Shown: positions 1 through 10,699, counted from the stretch's first letter. The stretch: DNA of 64,000 nt from Mesoflavibacter sp. (GCA_017792345.1 CP051228.1:4494148-4558147), one strand, 5' to 3'. The notes: generated from the letters alone by a model not told the origin. Made by a program: numbers and translations.

Positions 1-159
1 GGCATCCCCGCCATGACCGTCACGACCGGTATGAAGGGCACCGCGCCAATCGGCGTCCAACTGGCCGCACCGCGCTATCGCGAGGACCTGCTGTTCGAGG
101 CGGGTCGGATTCTGGAAGCGGCGGGGGTCCCGCCCAACCCGGTCGATCCCGCCGGCTAA
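1..159 (+). CDS. Amidase family protein, C-terminal fragment (5' end outside window)
   Basis: Only the last 52 codons are present, open from base 1 to a TAA at 157-159. The residues GTAPIGVQLAAPRYRED followed by a leucine-rich helix and a short Pro-rich tail match the usual end of amidase-signature hydrolases (AtzF/GatA-like), where PIGVQL lies in the last beta strand near the active site. The catalytic Ser-Ser-Lys part is outside the window, so the substrate cannot be judged. The gene converges with the LysE-type gene; only 16 bp separate the stop codons. Confidence 0.72.
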   Translation, partial: GIPAMTVTTGMKGTAPIGVQLAAPRYREDLLFEAGRILEAAGVPPNPVDPAG

Positions 160-175
160 ACCGGTAGGACGCCTT

Positions 176-766
176 CTACTGCTGGGACCAAAGTGCCAGA
201 CCCACGACCGCAAGCATCGACAGGGCCATCAGGACGTTGATCGCAAACTGCACACGCTGGGGCAGATCCAGCCGATGCAGCCAGATGCCCGCCCCGACCC
301 ACAGGAAATGGATCGGAATCCAGATCGCGTTCATGATCGCGAACTTGATCAGGGTCTCGGCCAGCGGATCGGCCGTCATGAAGGCGAAGCCGGAAAACAG
401 CGTCGTGTTCACCGCATAGGCCTTCGGATTGATGATCTGCAGGGTAATGCCCCCCAAGACGCCTGGCGGCTTGCTGCGTTCGATGAAGGCAATCTTCGCC
501 CCCGCGAAGGCAATGCGGGCGGCAAGATAAAGCAGATAGGCAACCGAGGCATAGAGCAGGACGGTCCGGATCGCCGGTTCGGCCAGCACGAAGGCGGCAA
601 CACCGGTGACGACCGCCAGCGCGACCAGATTGGTCCCGATGCACAGCCCGGCCACATACCGCGTCCCGGCGCCCAGGCCATAGCCCGCGCCAACCCCGGC
701 AGCGGACAGAACACCGGGGCCAGGGGTGATGATCAGAAAGAAAACGGCGGCAGCAAAAGTAAGCAT
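176..766 (-). CDS. LysE family exporter
   Basis: A 196-residue membrane protein with about six hydrophobic segments and the hallmark FFLIITPGPG near residue 9, followed later by LQIINPKAY, both conserved in LysE/RhtB exporters. Family members pump out amino acids or other small metabolites across the inner membrane. Length is usual for the family (about 200 residues). It lies 30 bp downstream of the PfkB-type kinase on the same strand, so it may be the last gene of the glycerol operon. The substrate cannot be inferred from sequence. Confidence 0.85.
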   Translation of the reverse strand: MLTFAAAVFFLIITPGPGVLSAAGVGAGYGLGAGTRYVAGLCIGTNLVALAVVTGVAAFVLAEPAIRTVLLYASVAYLLYLAARIAFAGAKIAFIERSKPPGVLGGITLQIINPKAYAVNTTLFSGFAFMTADPLAETLIKFAIMNAIWIPIHFLWVGAGIWLHRLDLPQRVQFAINVLMALSMLAVVGLALWSQQ

Positions 767-796
767 GCCCCTGTTCTAGGGTTTACGCTGATACGA

Positions 797-1834
797 TCAA
801 GCGATATCGGCGAGCAGCGCGTCCCAAGTCTTTAGACCGGATTGCGTATCGACATGGGCGACGACGGACGCGGCATTCGCCGCCGCCATGGCGGCCGCCT
901 TTGATACCGGAAGCCCTTTCACAAGCGACGCGGCCAAGGTGGAAGCAAAGGCATCACCCGCCCCGGCCGTGCCGACCACGTTCGCCTTGCAGGCCGGTTC
1001 CAGATGGACCGAATGGCCGTCGGACACGAAAGCCCCCTTGCCGCCATTGGTGATCGCCGCGAAGCGCGGGCCGAAGGCATGGACACGACGGAACCAGGCC
1101 GTGAGCGGCAGGCGGAATCCCTCGATCTCCAGAACCGGCGCGCCGGGCAGCGCGGCTTCGGTTTCCCTGTCCCAGCCGGTGCGCTCCATCATCGAAGGGA
1201 CCAGGGCGCGCGCTTCCTCGAAATTGCAGGTAAAGAGGTCGATATGCGGCAGGCTGTCGAAGAAGGGGGCGGTCTTGCCCGTCAATTGCCGGATGCCGGG
1301 ATTGGCGGCGACGAAGGCACCCGCCGCCTTTGCGCGGGCAACGATATCGGGAAAGCGGTCGGCGGATTGGTTGCTGAGATTGGTGACATAGACCAGATCG
1401 GCGCCGGCGAAGGACTGCGCTGAGACATCGGCATCGGTCACCGAGCAATTCGCGCCGCGATGGGTGAAGATGGCCGCATTCCGGTCATGCGATGCGATCA
1501 TGACGGATACCGCCGTCGCCTCGCTGTCGCAGGTGCGGACCAGATCGGTCGCGATGCCGATTTCGATCAGGCGATCGACGACCTTTTCCGCATTGTGATC
1601 GTCGCCGACTTTCACCAGGGCCGAGACATCGAATCCCAGCCGCTTGAGCGACACGGCCGCATTGACCGCACCGCCCCCGGTTTGCGTGATCACGGAAGTC
1701 GCGTCGACCTTGCGGCCGGGTTCCAGCAAAAGGAAGGACGCCGTGCTGTTATGCAGGGTCATCCGCTCGATATCGTCGCTGTCCACCGTCGCGATCACGT
1801 CGACCGTCGCGGAGCCGACCGTCACTGCCTTCAT
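797..1834 (-). CDS. PfkB/ribokinase-family sugar kinase
   Basis: A 345-residue protein with the PfkB fold: N-terminal GSATVDV, a glycine-rich TGGGAVNAAVSLKRLG substrate motif near residue 52, and the C-terminal anion-hole and catalytic-base motif GTAGAGDAF with Asp294 as expected base. The usual Asp/Asn of the DTxGAGD signature is Gly288 here. Family members phosphorylate sugars or nucleosides with ATP. Its ATG overlaps the TGA of the methylglyoxal synthase gene by 4 bp, so the two are translationally coupled at the end of the glycerol ABC operon. No glycerol kinase occurs in the window. A role of this kinase in glycerol or triose metabolism is speculation. Confidence 0.85.
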   Translation of the reverse strand: MKAVTVGSATVDVIATVDSDDIERMTLHNSTASFLLLEPGRKVDATSVITQTGGGAVNAAVSLKRLGFDVSALVKVGDDHNAEKVVDRLIEIGIATDLVRTCDSEATAVSVMIASHDRNAAIFTHRGANCSVTDADVSAQSFAGADLVYVTNLSNQSADRFPDIVARAKAAGAFVAANPGIRQLTGKTAPFFDSLPHIDLFTCNFEEARALVPSMMERTGWDRETEAALPGAPVLEIEGFRLPLTAWFRRVHAFGPRFAAITNGGKGAFVSDGHSVHLEPACKANVVGTAGAGDAFASTLAASLVKGLPVSKAAAMAAANAASVVAHVDTQSGLKTWDALLADIA

Positions 1835-2247
1835 TCGTACGTCCCCGGAAGCTCACCATGCCGATACTCCCGTAACAGATAGGGACTTTCGATGACATAG
1901 TCAGCCGTCGCCCGGTTGCAGGCCAGAACGGTGTTGTAGAGCGTCGCCAGGCGCGTCAGCGCCTTGACGTCGACATCATGCGGCAGGGCCGACAGCGGAT
2001 CTGTGAAGAAGACCAGAATATCCAGTTTCCCCTCGGCAATCCGCGCGCCGATCTGGGAATCGCCGCCCAGCGGGCCGCTTTTCATGCACTCAATTTCCAG
2101 CCCGGTCGCGTCACGCAGGGCGCCGCCCGTCGTACCGGTCGCGATCAGCGAATGCGGGGCCAACAGGTCGCGCCGTGCCTTGGCCCAATCGACAAGGTCC
2201 GCCTTGCGGGCGTCGTGGGCGACCAGGCCGATGCGTTTGACGACCAC
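1831..2247 (-). CDS. mgsA: Methylglyoxal synthase
   Basis: Converts dihydroxyacetone phosphate to methylglyoxal plus phosphate, in the cytoplasm. The 138-residue protein has the family motifs LVAHDARK, HSLIATGTTGG, SGPLGGDSQIGA with the catalytic Asp, and PHDVDVKAL with the active-site His. The common FFWDPL is FFTDPL here. The start is a GTG 6 bp after the DUF2160 gene. Placement behind the glycerol importer makes sense chemically: glycerol-3-phosphate dehydrogenase yields DHAP, and MgsA can vent excess DHAP while freeing phosphate. It overlaps the kinase gene by 4 bp. Confidence 0.93.
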   Translation of the reverse strand: MVVKRIGLVAHDARKADLVDWAKARRDLLAPHSLIATGTTGGALRDATGLEIECMKSGPLGGDSQIGARIAEGKLDILVFFTDPLSALPHDVDVKALTRLATLYNTVLACNRATADYVIESPYLLREYRHGELPGTYE

Positions 2248-2253
2248 GATCCG

Positions 2254-2532
2254 CTAGACCCACCGAAAGACGCTGAAGCCATAAACCAGGGCGATGGCCA
2301 GAGGCGCCCAAAGCGGCGTCCCGACCAGACCCAGCCAGGCGAGGAAGATGAAGGCGCTGCCCAGTAGCCAGATGAACAACCGGTCGCCGCGCGTCGTGTC
2401 GAGGCCCAGCACACCGCGCCGGGGCGCACCGCCCGGTCGGCGCAATTCCAGCACCGTCATCGTGATCAGGCAGGCCGCGATGAAGGCGAAGAACGCCGCG
2501 GTCGGCCAGGTCCATGCCATCCATGTCAGCAT
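2254..2532 (-). CDS. DUF2160 small membrane protein of the glycerol ABC operon
   Basis: A 92-residue protein with hydrophobic segments around residues 8-28, 48-66 and 70-88. The sequence MAWTWPTAAFFAFIAACLITMTV and the position between the second permease and downstream genes fit the DUF2160 family, found in GlpSTPQV-type glycerol transport operons of alphaproteobacteria (possibly the gene called glpU there). Its function is not established; it could be an accessory subunit of the permease. It starts 18 bp after the GlpQ stop codon. Confidence 0.8.
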   Translation of the reverse strand: MLTWMAWTWPTAAFFAFIAACLITMTVLELRRPGGAPRRGVLGLDTTRGDRLFIWLLGSAFIFLAWLGLVGTPLWAPLAIALVYGFSVFRWV

Positions 2533-2550
2533 TTCGGTACCGCCTTTCCG

Positions 2551-4210
<1,660 letters not shown>

Positions 4211-4214
<4 letters not shown>

Positions 4215-5287
4215 CGGCCTGCCCCCCCTTCGACCAACCAGCCATCGGCATAGATCCGCGTGCTGGCCGGATCGAAATCCAGATGGACGGAATCGCTTGG
4301 GATTTCCTCGCCCTCGCCGACCAGCAACCGGACGATTTGGTCGCCACAGCGGGTTTCCACGATACGGTGACGGCCGGCATCGGCCACCTTCACGACCGTC
4401 GCGGGCAGGCCCTGCGGCGCCAGCCGCACGAATTCCGGCCGCACGCCGATTTCAATCGCACCCGCACGGCCATCCGCCTTGTTCGCCGTATCGACCTTCT
4501 GACCGGCAAAGACGGCACTGCCATTGTCGATGGCACAGGCCAGGACATTCATGCCGGGGGACCCGATGAAATGGCCGACGAAGGTATGCTGCGGCCGCTC
4601 GAACAGGTCGACCGGCGTGCCGATCTGAACGATCTCGCCCAGATTCATCACCACGACCTTGTCGGCGAAGGTCAGGGCCTCCGTCTGATCATGCGTCACA
4701 TAGATCATCGTACGCCGCACCCGCTGATGCAGTTCCTTCAGCTTGGACCGCAACTGCCACTTCAGATGCGGGTCGATGACGGTCAGCGGCTCGTCGAACA
4801 TGATGACGTTCACGTCTTCACGCACCAGACCGCGGCCCAGCGAGATCTTCTGCTTGCCGTCGGCCGTCAGCCCCTTGGCCCGCGTGTTCAACCGCTCGGT
4901 CATGTCGATGAAGTCGGCGACCTCGCGCACCCGTTTGTCGACCGTCGCCGCATCGACGCCGCGATTGCGCAGCGGAAACGCCAGATTGTCGTAAACCGTC
5001 ATCGTGTCGTAGACGACGGGGAACTGGAATACCTGGGCCAAATGCCGCTGGTCCGGCGCCAAGCCTGTGACGTCGTCATCGCCGAACAGGATGCGGCCCT
5101 GTTTCGGGTGCAGCAGACCGGAAATGATGTTCAGCAACGTCGTCTTGCCGCAGCCGGATGGCCCCAGAAGCGCATAGGCGCCGCCATCGTCCCAGGTCAC
5201 ATCGACCTGCTTCAACGCCCAATCCGCATCGTCGCGGGGCGTTTCCATATAGCTGTGACGGATGCCGTCGAGGGTGATTTTCGCCAT
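4211..5287 (-). CDS. glpT: Glycerol ABC transporter ATPase GlpT (degenerate signature motif)
   Basis: A 358-residue ATPase of the MalK/UgpC type with a C-terminal TOBE-like regulatory region. Walker A is GPSGCGKT at residues 42-49, the Q-loop is VFQF, Walker B is VIMFDEP, and the H-loop histidine is His199 in YVTHDQTEA. The ABC signature, normally LSGGQ, is replaced by LTADG at 140-144, although the following GRGLV is conserved. The D-loop is TVID instead of S-x-L-D. The second ATPase, GlpS, keeps LSGGQ but lacks the H-loop His, so the pair probably forms one full and one degenerate ATP site. Confidence 0.92.
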
Positions 5288-5297
5288 GGCTCCCTCC

Positions 5298-6365
5298 CTA
5301 CTCCGCGATCAGGCCGCCATCGGGGCCGAAATAAAAGGCATGGGATACATCCGCAAAGAGCTCTGCGGTGGAACCGACGTCGAAGCTGTGAATACCGTGC
5401 GCCAGCGAAACCCAGGTCTCGTCGCCCACTGTAAAGTGCACGGTGCTTTCGGATCCGCTGAGTTCCGTCACCAGCACCTTGCCCTGTACCCGGACCGTCG
5501 CGCCGCCCTTGGATTGCGGCAGGACATGGTGCGGGCGCAGGCCGATGCGATAGTCGCCGTCGGGACGGTTGGCCAATACGGCGGGGGTAGCCCATTGAGC
5601 GACGCCGCCAAGATCGACCGTGCCACCCGACTTGCGGATCGTCGCCGTGTTGATCGGCGGTTCGGAGAAGACCTTGGCGCTGATTTCGTCTTTCGGCCGG
5701 CGATAGATTTCTCCGGTCGGGCCGAATTGGGTCACGCAGCCCTCATGCATGGTCGCGGTCTTACCACCCAGCAACAGCGCTTCGGTCGGTTCGGTCGTCG
5801 CATAGACCACAACGCAATCCCGGTCGGCGAACAGTTTCGGCAATTCGTCGCGCAATTCTTCGCGCAGCTTGAAATCCAGGTTCGCCAGCGGTTCGTCCAG
5901 CAGGACCAGATCCGACGACTTCACCAGGGCACGCGCCATGGCACAGCGTTGCTGCTGACCGCCGGACAGTTCGGACGGACGCCGGTCCAGCATCGGGGTC
6001 AGCTTCAAAAGCTCGGCCATGCGGCCGACACGTTCCTTGATCTCCCGCTCGTTCCGGCGCGCGACACGCAGGGGCGAAGCGATGTTCTCAAAGACCGTGA
6101 AATTCGGATAGTTGATGAATTGCTGATAGACCATGGACACGTTGCGGTCCTGAACCCGCATCCCGGTCACATCCTTGCCGTTGAAATGCAGCGAGCCGTC
6201 GGTCGGGCGGTCCAGCCCGGCCATCAACTGCATCAGCGTGGTCTTTCCCGCCAGCGTCGTGCCGAGAAGGATGTTGAAGCTTCCCGGCTCGAGGGTCAGG
6301 TCGGTCGGGTGAATATGCACCGATCCGTCGACCGTCTTGGCGATTTGTTTCAGTTCTAAGGTCAT
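5298..6365 (-). CDS. glpS: Glycerol ABC transporter ATPase GlpS (no H-loop histidine)
   Basis: A 355-residue MalK-type ATPase. Walker A is GTTLAGKT at 35-42, the signature is a canonical LSGGQQQR starting at residue 133, and Walker B is LVLLDEP followed by ANLD. Where the H-loop histidine should sit the sequence is YATTEPTEA with Thr191. The C-terminal part is a TOBE-like domain. Ten bases separate it from glpT and 131 bp, containing a strong hairpin, separate it from glpV. Divergence from GlpT supports an obligate heterodimer. Confidence 0.92.
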   Translation of the reverse strand: MTLELKQIAKTVDGSVHIHPTDLTLEPGSFNILLGTTLAGKTTLMQLMAGLDRPTDGSLHFNGKDVTGMRVQDRNVSMVYQQFINYPNFTVFENIASPLRVARRNEREIKERVGRMAELLKLTPMLDRRPSELSGGQQQRCAMARALVKSSDLVLLDEPLANLDFKLREELRDELPKLFADRDCVVVYATTEPTEALLLGGKTATMHEGCVTQFGPTGEIYRRPKDEISAKVFSEPPINTATIRKSGGTVDLGGVAQWATPAVLANRPDGDYRIGLRPHHVLPQSKGGATVRVQGKVLVTELSGSESTVHFTVGDETWVSLAHGIHSFDVGSTAELFADVSHAFYFGPDGGLIAE

Positions 6366-6427
6366 AGGACTCCGGCTCTCAACCGCGTGTGAGAAAGCGA
6401 CTAACGAATTTACAGGATAATCGAAGG

Positions 6428-6475
6428 GCCGGCACGGTCCGGAAGGCGAGGAAGAACAAACCTTCCGGACCGGCC
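6428..6475 (-). promoter_or_regulatory. Intercistronic hairpin between glpV and glpS
   Basis: An inverted repeat pairs GGTCCGGAAGG (6436-6446) with CCTTCCGGACC (6461-6471), extended outward by GGCCGG/CCGGCC. There is no T-run behind it on the minus strand. Hairpins after the binding-protein gene commonly stabilise its mRNA and lower expression of the downstream membrane subunits; that role is inferred. Confidence 0.6.
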
Positions 6476-6496
6476 AGTCGGATCCCTAAAACGGGA

Positions 6497-8233
6497 TCAG
6501 TTCGAGGCCCAACGCTTCACGAGTTCGTCGTAGGAGATGGTTTCCCCCTGCGGCTTCTCGTTATCGAGCTTGGCCTTGGCGCCACCCTTGCCGAGCCACT
6601 CGCTCGCGTCTTTTTCGTCGTTCAGACGCGGGCCGCAGCCGCCATAGGTGTTGTTGGCTTCGTCCGCGCGCTGCATGCGGGACATGACCTGGTCCATCTC
6701 ACCGGCGAGGCGGTCCATGGCTTCCTGCGGCGTGAAGGTACCGGAGTTCACGTCCCCGATATTCTGCCACCACAGCTGCGCCAGCTTCGGATAGTCCGGC
6801 ACGTTGACGCCCGTCGGGGTCCAGTTGACCCGGTCCGGCGAACGATAGAACTCGACCAGACCGCCCAGATTGGGCGCACGGTCGGTGAAGCTCTGGTGAC
6901 GCACCGTGCTGTCACGCACGAAGGTCAGGCCGACATGGCTCTTGCGGACATCGACGGTCTTGGAGACGACGAACTGGGCATACAGCCAGGCCGCTTTCTG
7001 ACGATCCGTCGGGGTCGACTTGAACAGGGTCCAGGAACCGGCGTCCTGATAGCCCAGCTTCTGGCCTTCTTCCCAATACGGGCCATGCGGCGACGGGGCC
7101 ATGCGCCACAGCGGCGCGCCGGCATCGTCGACCGTGTTGTTGCCGTCCGCTTTCGGGGCGACCATGGACGCGGTGAAGGCGGTGTACCAGAAGATCTGCT
7201 GGGCCACGTTGCCTTGGCTCAGGGCCGGCAGCGACTGATAGAAGTCGTAATCCGCCGCACCCGGAGGGGCGTAGTTGCGCAGCCATTCGTCCCATTTGCG
7301 GATCGCGTAGACCGCCGCCGGGCCGTTCGTGCCGCCGCCGCGGACCACCGACGCGCCGGCCGGGTTGCAGCTGTCGGCTTCCATGCGGATGCCCCATTCG
7401 TCGATCGGACGGCCGTTCGGCAGCCCTTTCGACCCGGCGCCCGCCATGGACAGCCAAGCATCCGTCATACGCCAGCCCAGATCGGGCGCGCGCTTGCCGT
7501 AATCCATGTGCCCGTAAACGCGGACACCGTCGATTTCCTTGACGTGCTCGCTGAAGAACTGGGCGATGTCCTCATAGGCAGACCAGTTGACCGGGACGCC
7601 CAGATCGTAGCCGTAGATGTCCTTGAACTGCTTCTGCAGGTCTTCGCGGTCGAACCAGTCCTTGCGGAACCAGTACAGGTTCGCGAACTGCTGGTCGGGA
7701 AGCTGATACAGCTTGCCATCCGGGCCGGTCGTGAAGGACTTGCCCATGAAATCGTCGATGTCGAGCATCGGATTGGTGACATCCGCACCGTCGCCCGCCA
7801 TGAAATCGGTCAGATTGACCGCCAGTTGCAGGCGCGAATGCGTGCCGATCAGGTCGCTGTCGTTGACATAGGCGTCATACAGGTTCCGGTTCGTCTGCAT
7901 CTGCGTCTGAACCGCCTGCACCACCTCGCCTTCGCCGAGCAACTGATGGTTCACCTTGATTCCGGTGATTTCCTCGAACGCCTTGGTCAGGACTTTCGAT
8001 TCGTATTCATGCGTCGGGATGGTTTCCGACAGCACGTTGATTTCCATGCCCTTGAACGGTTCGGCGGCTTTGATGAACCACCGCATTTCTTCCATCTGTT
8101 CGTCGGCCGAAAGCGTCGAGGGTTGGAACTCCTCCCCGATCCACTTCTTGGCCTCTTCTTCGCCGGCAACCGCATTGCCGGCAAAAGCGAGAGCCGCAGC
8201 CACCGCAACAGATGCGATAAGTTGATTTCGCAT
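6497..8233 (-). CDS. glpV: Glycerol ABC transporter substrate-binding protein GlpV
   Basis: A 578-residue periplasmic binding protein, first gene of the minus-strand glycerol operon. Residues 1-23 (MRNQLIASVAVAAALAFAGNAVAG) form a signal peptide with an A-x-A cleavage site and no lipobox. The large size and aromatic-rich body (LYQLPDQQFANLYWFRKDWF) match the glycerol-binding proteins of the GlpSTPQV family, larger than maltose-type proteins. It is divergent from glpR with a 161-bp promoter region. Confidence 0.9.
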   Translation of the reverse strand: MRNQLIASVAVAAALAFAGNAVAGEEEAKKWIGEEFQPSTLSADEQMEEMRWFIKAAEPFKGMEINVLSETIPTHEYESKVLTKAFEEITGIKVNHQLLGEGEVVQAVQTQMQTNRNLYDAYVNDSDLIGTHSRLQLAVNLTDFMAGDGADVTNPMLDIDDFMGKSFTTGPDGKLYQLPDQQFANLYWFRKDWFDREDLQKQFKDIYGYDLGVPVNWSAYEDIAQFFSEHVKEIDGVRVYGHMDYGKRAPDLGWRMTDAWLSMAGAGSKGLPNGRPIDEWGIRMEADSCNPAGASVVRGGGTNGPAAVYAIRKWDEWLRNYAPPGAADYDFYQSLPALSQGNVAQQIFWYTAFTASMVAPKADGNNTVDDAGAPLWRMAPSPHGPYWEEGQKLGYQDAGSWTLFKSTPTDRQKAAWLYAQFVVSKTVDVRKSHVGLTFVRDSTVRHQSFTDRAPNLGGLVEFYRSPDRVNWTPTGVNVPDYPKLAQLWWQNIGDVNSGTFTPQEAMDRLAGEMDQVMSRMQRADEANNTYGGCGPRLNDEKDASEWLGKGGAKAKLDNEKPQGETISYDELVKRWASN

Positions 8234-8272
8234 TCTGGGGTACCTCCCTAGTCGGTTTTATCTGGGCACTAT

Positions 8273-8390
8273 CAAACGAAACCAAAACCACGTCAATACG
8301 AAAACGATATTGCTTATTTTTTGCTAGAAACGATAAAAATATGTGGTATTGAGATCGCATCACCTGAATACGAAACCAAACGAAAGTAAA
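8273..8390. promoter_or_regulatory. Candidate GlpR operator cluster in the glpV/glpR divergent promoter
   Basis: The 161-bp divergent gap is AT-rich and holds several near copies of ACGAAA: AAACGAAACC (8274-8283), AATACGAAAACGAT (8295-8308), GAAACGATAAA (about 8328-8338) and ATACGAAACCAAACGAAAG (8369-8387). Repeated short direct elements are typical operators of DeoR-type repressors such as GlpR. Binding by GlpR at both promoters is inferred from position. Confidence 0.5.
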
Positions 8391-8394
8391 CCGA

Positions 8395-9180
8395 ATGGAG
8401 CCCCTCTCGCCCAGACAGGCCCAGATACTGACCGTGGCGCGGGAGCGTGGGCGGGTGCAGGTCGATTCCCTGTCCGAAGCCTATGAGGTCTCCGTCCAGA
8501 CGATCCGCAAGGATCTCAATGAGTTGTGCGACCGCAAGCTTTTGCAACGTATCCATGGTGGCGCGCTCTACCCGTCCGGCGCAAGCAACTATGCGTATGA
8601 TTCCCGTATGGTGCTGGCAGAAGACGAGAAACGCCGCATTGGTGTCCGGACAGCATCGCTCATACCGGACAATTGCGCGGTCATCCTCAATATCGGCACG
8701 ACGACGGAACAGGTCGCCCAGGCATTGCGCACCCATCAAGGGTTGATGGTCGTGACCAACAATCTGAATGTCGCCAACCTGCTGCGCGGCGCCGAGAATA
8801 TCGAGGTGATCGTCGCCGGCGGGATCGTCCGGTCGACGGATGGCGGCATCGTTGGCGAAAGCGCGGTCGAATTCATCCGGCAGTTCCGGGTCGATTATGC
8901 CGTCATCGGTGCATCCGCGATCGACCCGGACGGATTGATTCTGGACTACGATTACCGCGAAGTGCGTGTCGCACAGGAAATCATGCGCCAGGCGCGGCAG
9001 ACCATCCTGGTCGCGGACAGCATGAAGTTCGACCGGCGCGCGCCTGTGCGCATCGGTCACCTGTCGGAGATCGATGTTTTCGTCACCGACGCCCCCCTCC
9101 CCGATTCCCTGGCCGCGATTTGCAGAGAGCACGACGTCGCCGTCGAAATCTGCGGCGCGCCGGACAGCGTTAGCGATTGA
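8395..9180 (+). CDS. glpR: DeoR family glycerol operon repressor
   Basis: A 261-residue regulator. The N-terminal DeoR helix-turn-helix spans about residues 5-57 (VDSLSEAYEVSVQTIRKDL then LLQRIHGGA). The C-terminal sugar-phosphate sensor domain has NIGTTTEQVAQAL, VTNNLNVANLL and the VADSMKFDRRAPV segment of the family. The expected inducer is glycerol-3-phosphate. It is co-transcribed with glpD 13 bp downstream and divergent from the importer operon, so it can control both directions. Confidence 0.92.
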   Translation: MEPLSPRQAQILTVARERGRVQVDSLSEAYEVSVQTIRKDLNELCDRKLLQRIHGGALYPSGASNYAYDSRMVLAEDEKRRIGVRTASLIPDNCAVILNIGTTTEQVAQALRTHQGLMVVTNNLNVANLLRGAENIEVIVAGGIVRSTDGGIVGESAVEFIRQFRVDYAVIGASAIDPDGLILDYDYREVRVAQEIMRQARQTILVADSMKFDRRAPVRIGHLSEIDVFVTDAPLPDSLAAICREHDVAVEICGAPDSVSD

Positions 9181-9193
9181 GGCAGAACCGCCC

Positions 9194-10699
9194 ATGACGG
9201 ATACCAGTTCTCCTTACGACGTCTTCATCGTCGGCGGTGGCATCAACGGCTGCGGCATTGCGCGCGACGCCGTGGGCCGAGGCTATTCGGTCGGCCTATG
9301 CGAAAAGGAAGACCTGGCCAAGGGAACCTCCTCCGGGTCGACAAAGCTGATCCATGGCGGGTTGCGCTATCTCGAACATTACGAATTCCGCCTGGTCCGC
9401 GAATCCCTGATGGAGCGCGAAACCCTGTGGCGGAATGCACCCCACATCATCTGGCCACTGCGCTTCGTCCTGCCGCATCACAGTGGGCTGCGGCCGGCCT
9501 GGCTGCTGCGGCTCGGCCTGTTTCTCTACGATCATCTGGGCGGCCGGAAACTGTTACCGCCGACCAAGGCGCTCAATCTGCGCAGCCATCCTGCCGGCGC
9601 GCCCCTTAAGGACAGTTTCACCCGCGGCTTCGAATATTCCGATTGCTGGGTTCAGGACGCGCGCCTGACGATCCTCAATGCCCGCGACGCCGCCGACCGC
9701 GGCGCGGACATTATGACCCGGACGGAATGCGTTCGTCTGACGCGCCGGGACGGCCTGTGGGACATCGAATTGCGCGATGCCGATAGTGGCGAGACAAGAA
9801 CCTGCAGCGCGCGTCTGGTGGTCAATGCTGCCGGCCCCTGGGTTGACACTCTGCTGCGCGGCGCGGCCGGCGACAATGGCGCCCGGAATGTCCGGCTGGT
9901 CCAAGGCAGCCATATCGTCACGAAGAAGCTCTACGACCACGATCGCTGCTACATCTTTCAGAACAGCGATCAGCGCATTTTCTTCGCCATCCCCTATGAG
10001 CAGGACTTCACGCTCATCGGAACGACGGACCGGGATTTCGACGGCGATCTCGACGATTTCGGCATTTCCGACAAAGAAACGGATTATCTCCTGGCCGGGG
10101 CCAGCGACTATTTCAAACAGGCCATTGGGCGGGATGACATCGTCTGGACCTATTCAGGCGTCCGGCCGCTCTATGACGACGGCACCGGCGCGGCACAAGA
10201 AGCGACGCGGGATTATGTGCTGCGCGTCGACGGCGAACCGGACGAACCGGCATTGATCAACGTGTTCGGCGGCAAGATCACAACCTTCCGAAGACTGGCC
10301 GAAAGCATGCTGGAAAAGATCGAAACCCGGATCGGTAAAAGAGGGCCGAGCTGGACGGCGGATGCGCCGCTGCCGGGCGGAGATTTTCCGGCGGTTGGTG
10401 CCCAGCGCCTAACCGACGACCTGATCGCCCAGTATCCCGGGCTTTCGAAAACGTTGATCGCGCGCATGGTCCGTCATTACGGGACCCTGACCGGATCTAT
10501 CCTGGGACAGGCAAGAACGCCCGACGATCTCGGCCTGCATTTCGGCGGTGGTCTCTACGAGGCGGAAGTCCGGCACTTGATGCAAAACGAATGGGCGCGG
10601 CGTGCCGACGATGTCCTCTGGCGCCGGACAAAGCTCGGCCTGCGCCTCAGCAGAGTCGAAATCGAGGCTCTGGACGACTGGATGTCCCGGCAAGCCTGA
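9194..10699 (+). CDS. glpD: Aerobic glycerol-3-phosphate dehydrogenase
   Basis: FAD-dependent, membrane-associated enzyme oxidising sn-glycerol-3-phosphate to dihydroxyacetone phosphate and passing electrons to quinone. The start is the ATG at 9194 (MTDTSSPYDVFIVGGG), 13 bp after glpR; the upstream in-frame extension overlaps glpR and was rejected. It has the FAD-binding GGGINGCGIARDA near residue 14, the family signature STKLIHGGLRYLE, and a C-terminal domain ending near residue 501. Length is normal. It needs glycerol-3-phosphate, yet no glpK is in the window. Confidence 0.95.
   Translation: MTDTSSPYDVFIVGGGINGCGIARDAVGRGYSVGLCEKEDLAKGTSSGSTKLIHGGLRYLEHYEFRLVRESLMERETLWRNAPHIIWPLRFVLPHHSGLRPAWLLRLGLFLYDHLGGRKLLPPTKALNLRSHPAGAPLKDSFTRGFEYSDCWVQDARLTILNARDAADRGADIMTRTECVRLTRRDGLWDIELRDADSGETRTCSARLVVNAAGPWVDTLLRGAAGDNGARNVRLVQGSHIVTKKLYDHDRCYIFQNSDQRIFFAIPYEQDFTLIGTTDRDFDGDLDDFGISDKETDYLLAGASDYFKQAIGRDDIVWTYSGVRPLYDDGTGAAQEATRDYVLRVDGEPDEPALINVFGGKITTFRRLAESMLEKIETRIGKRGPSWTADAPLPGGDFPAVGAQRLTDDLIAQYPGLSKTLIARMVRHYGTLTGSILGQARTPDDLGLHFGGGLYEAEVRHLMQNEWARRADDVLWRRTKLGLRLSRVEIEALDDWMSRQA

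Noticed and set aside
6389-8251. 620-codon plus-strand frame opposite glpV
   Set aside because: An antisense shadow in a GC-rich gene; the product is Arg/Gly/His-rich without motifs, while the minus strand encodes a signal-peptide-bearing binding protein.
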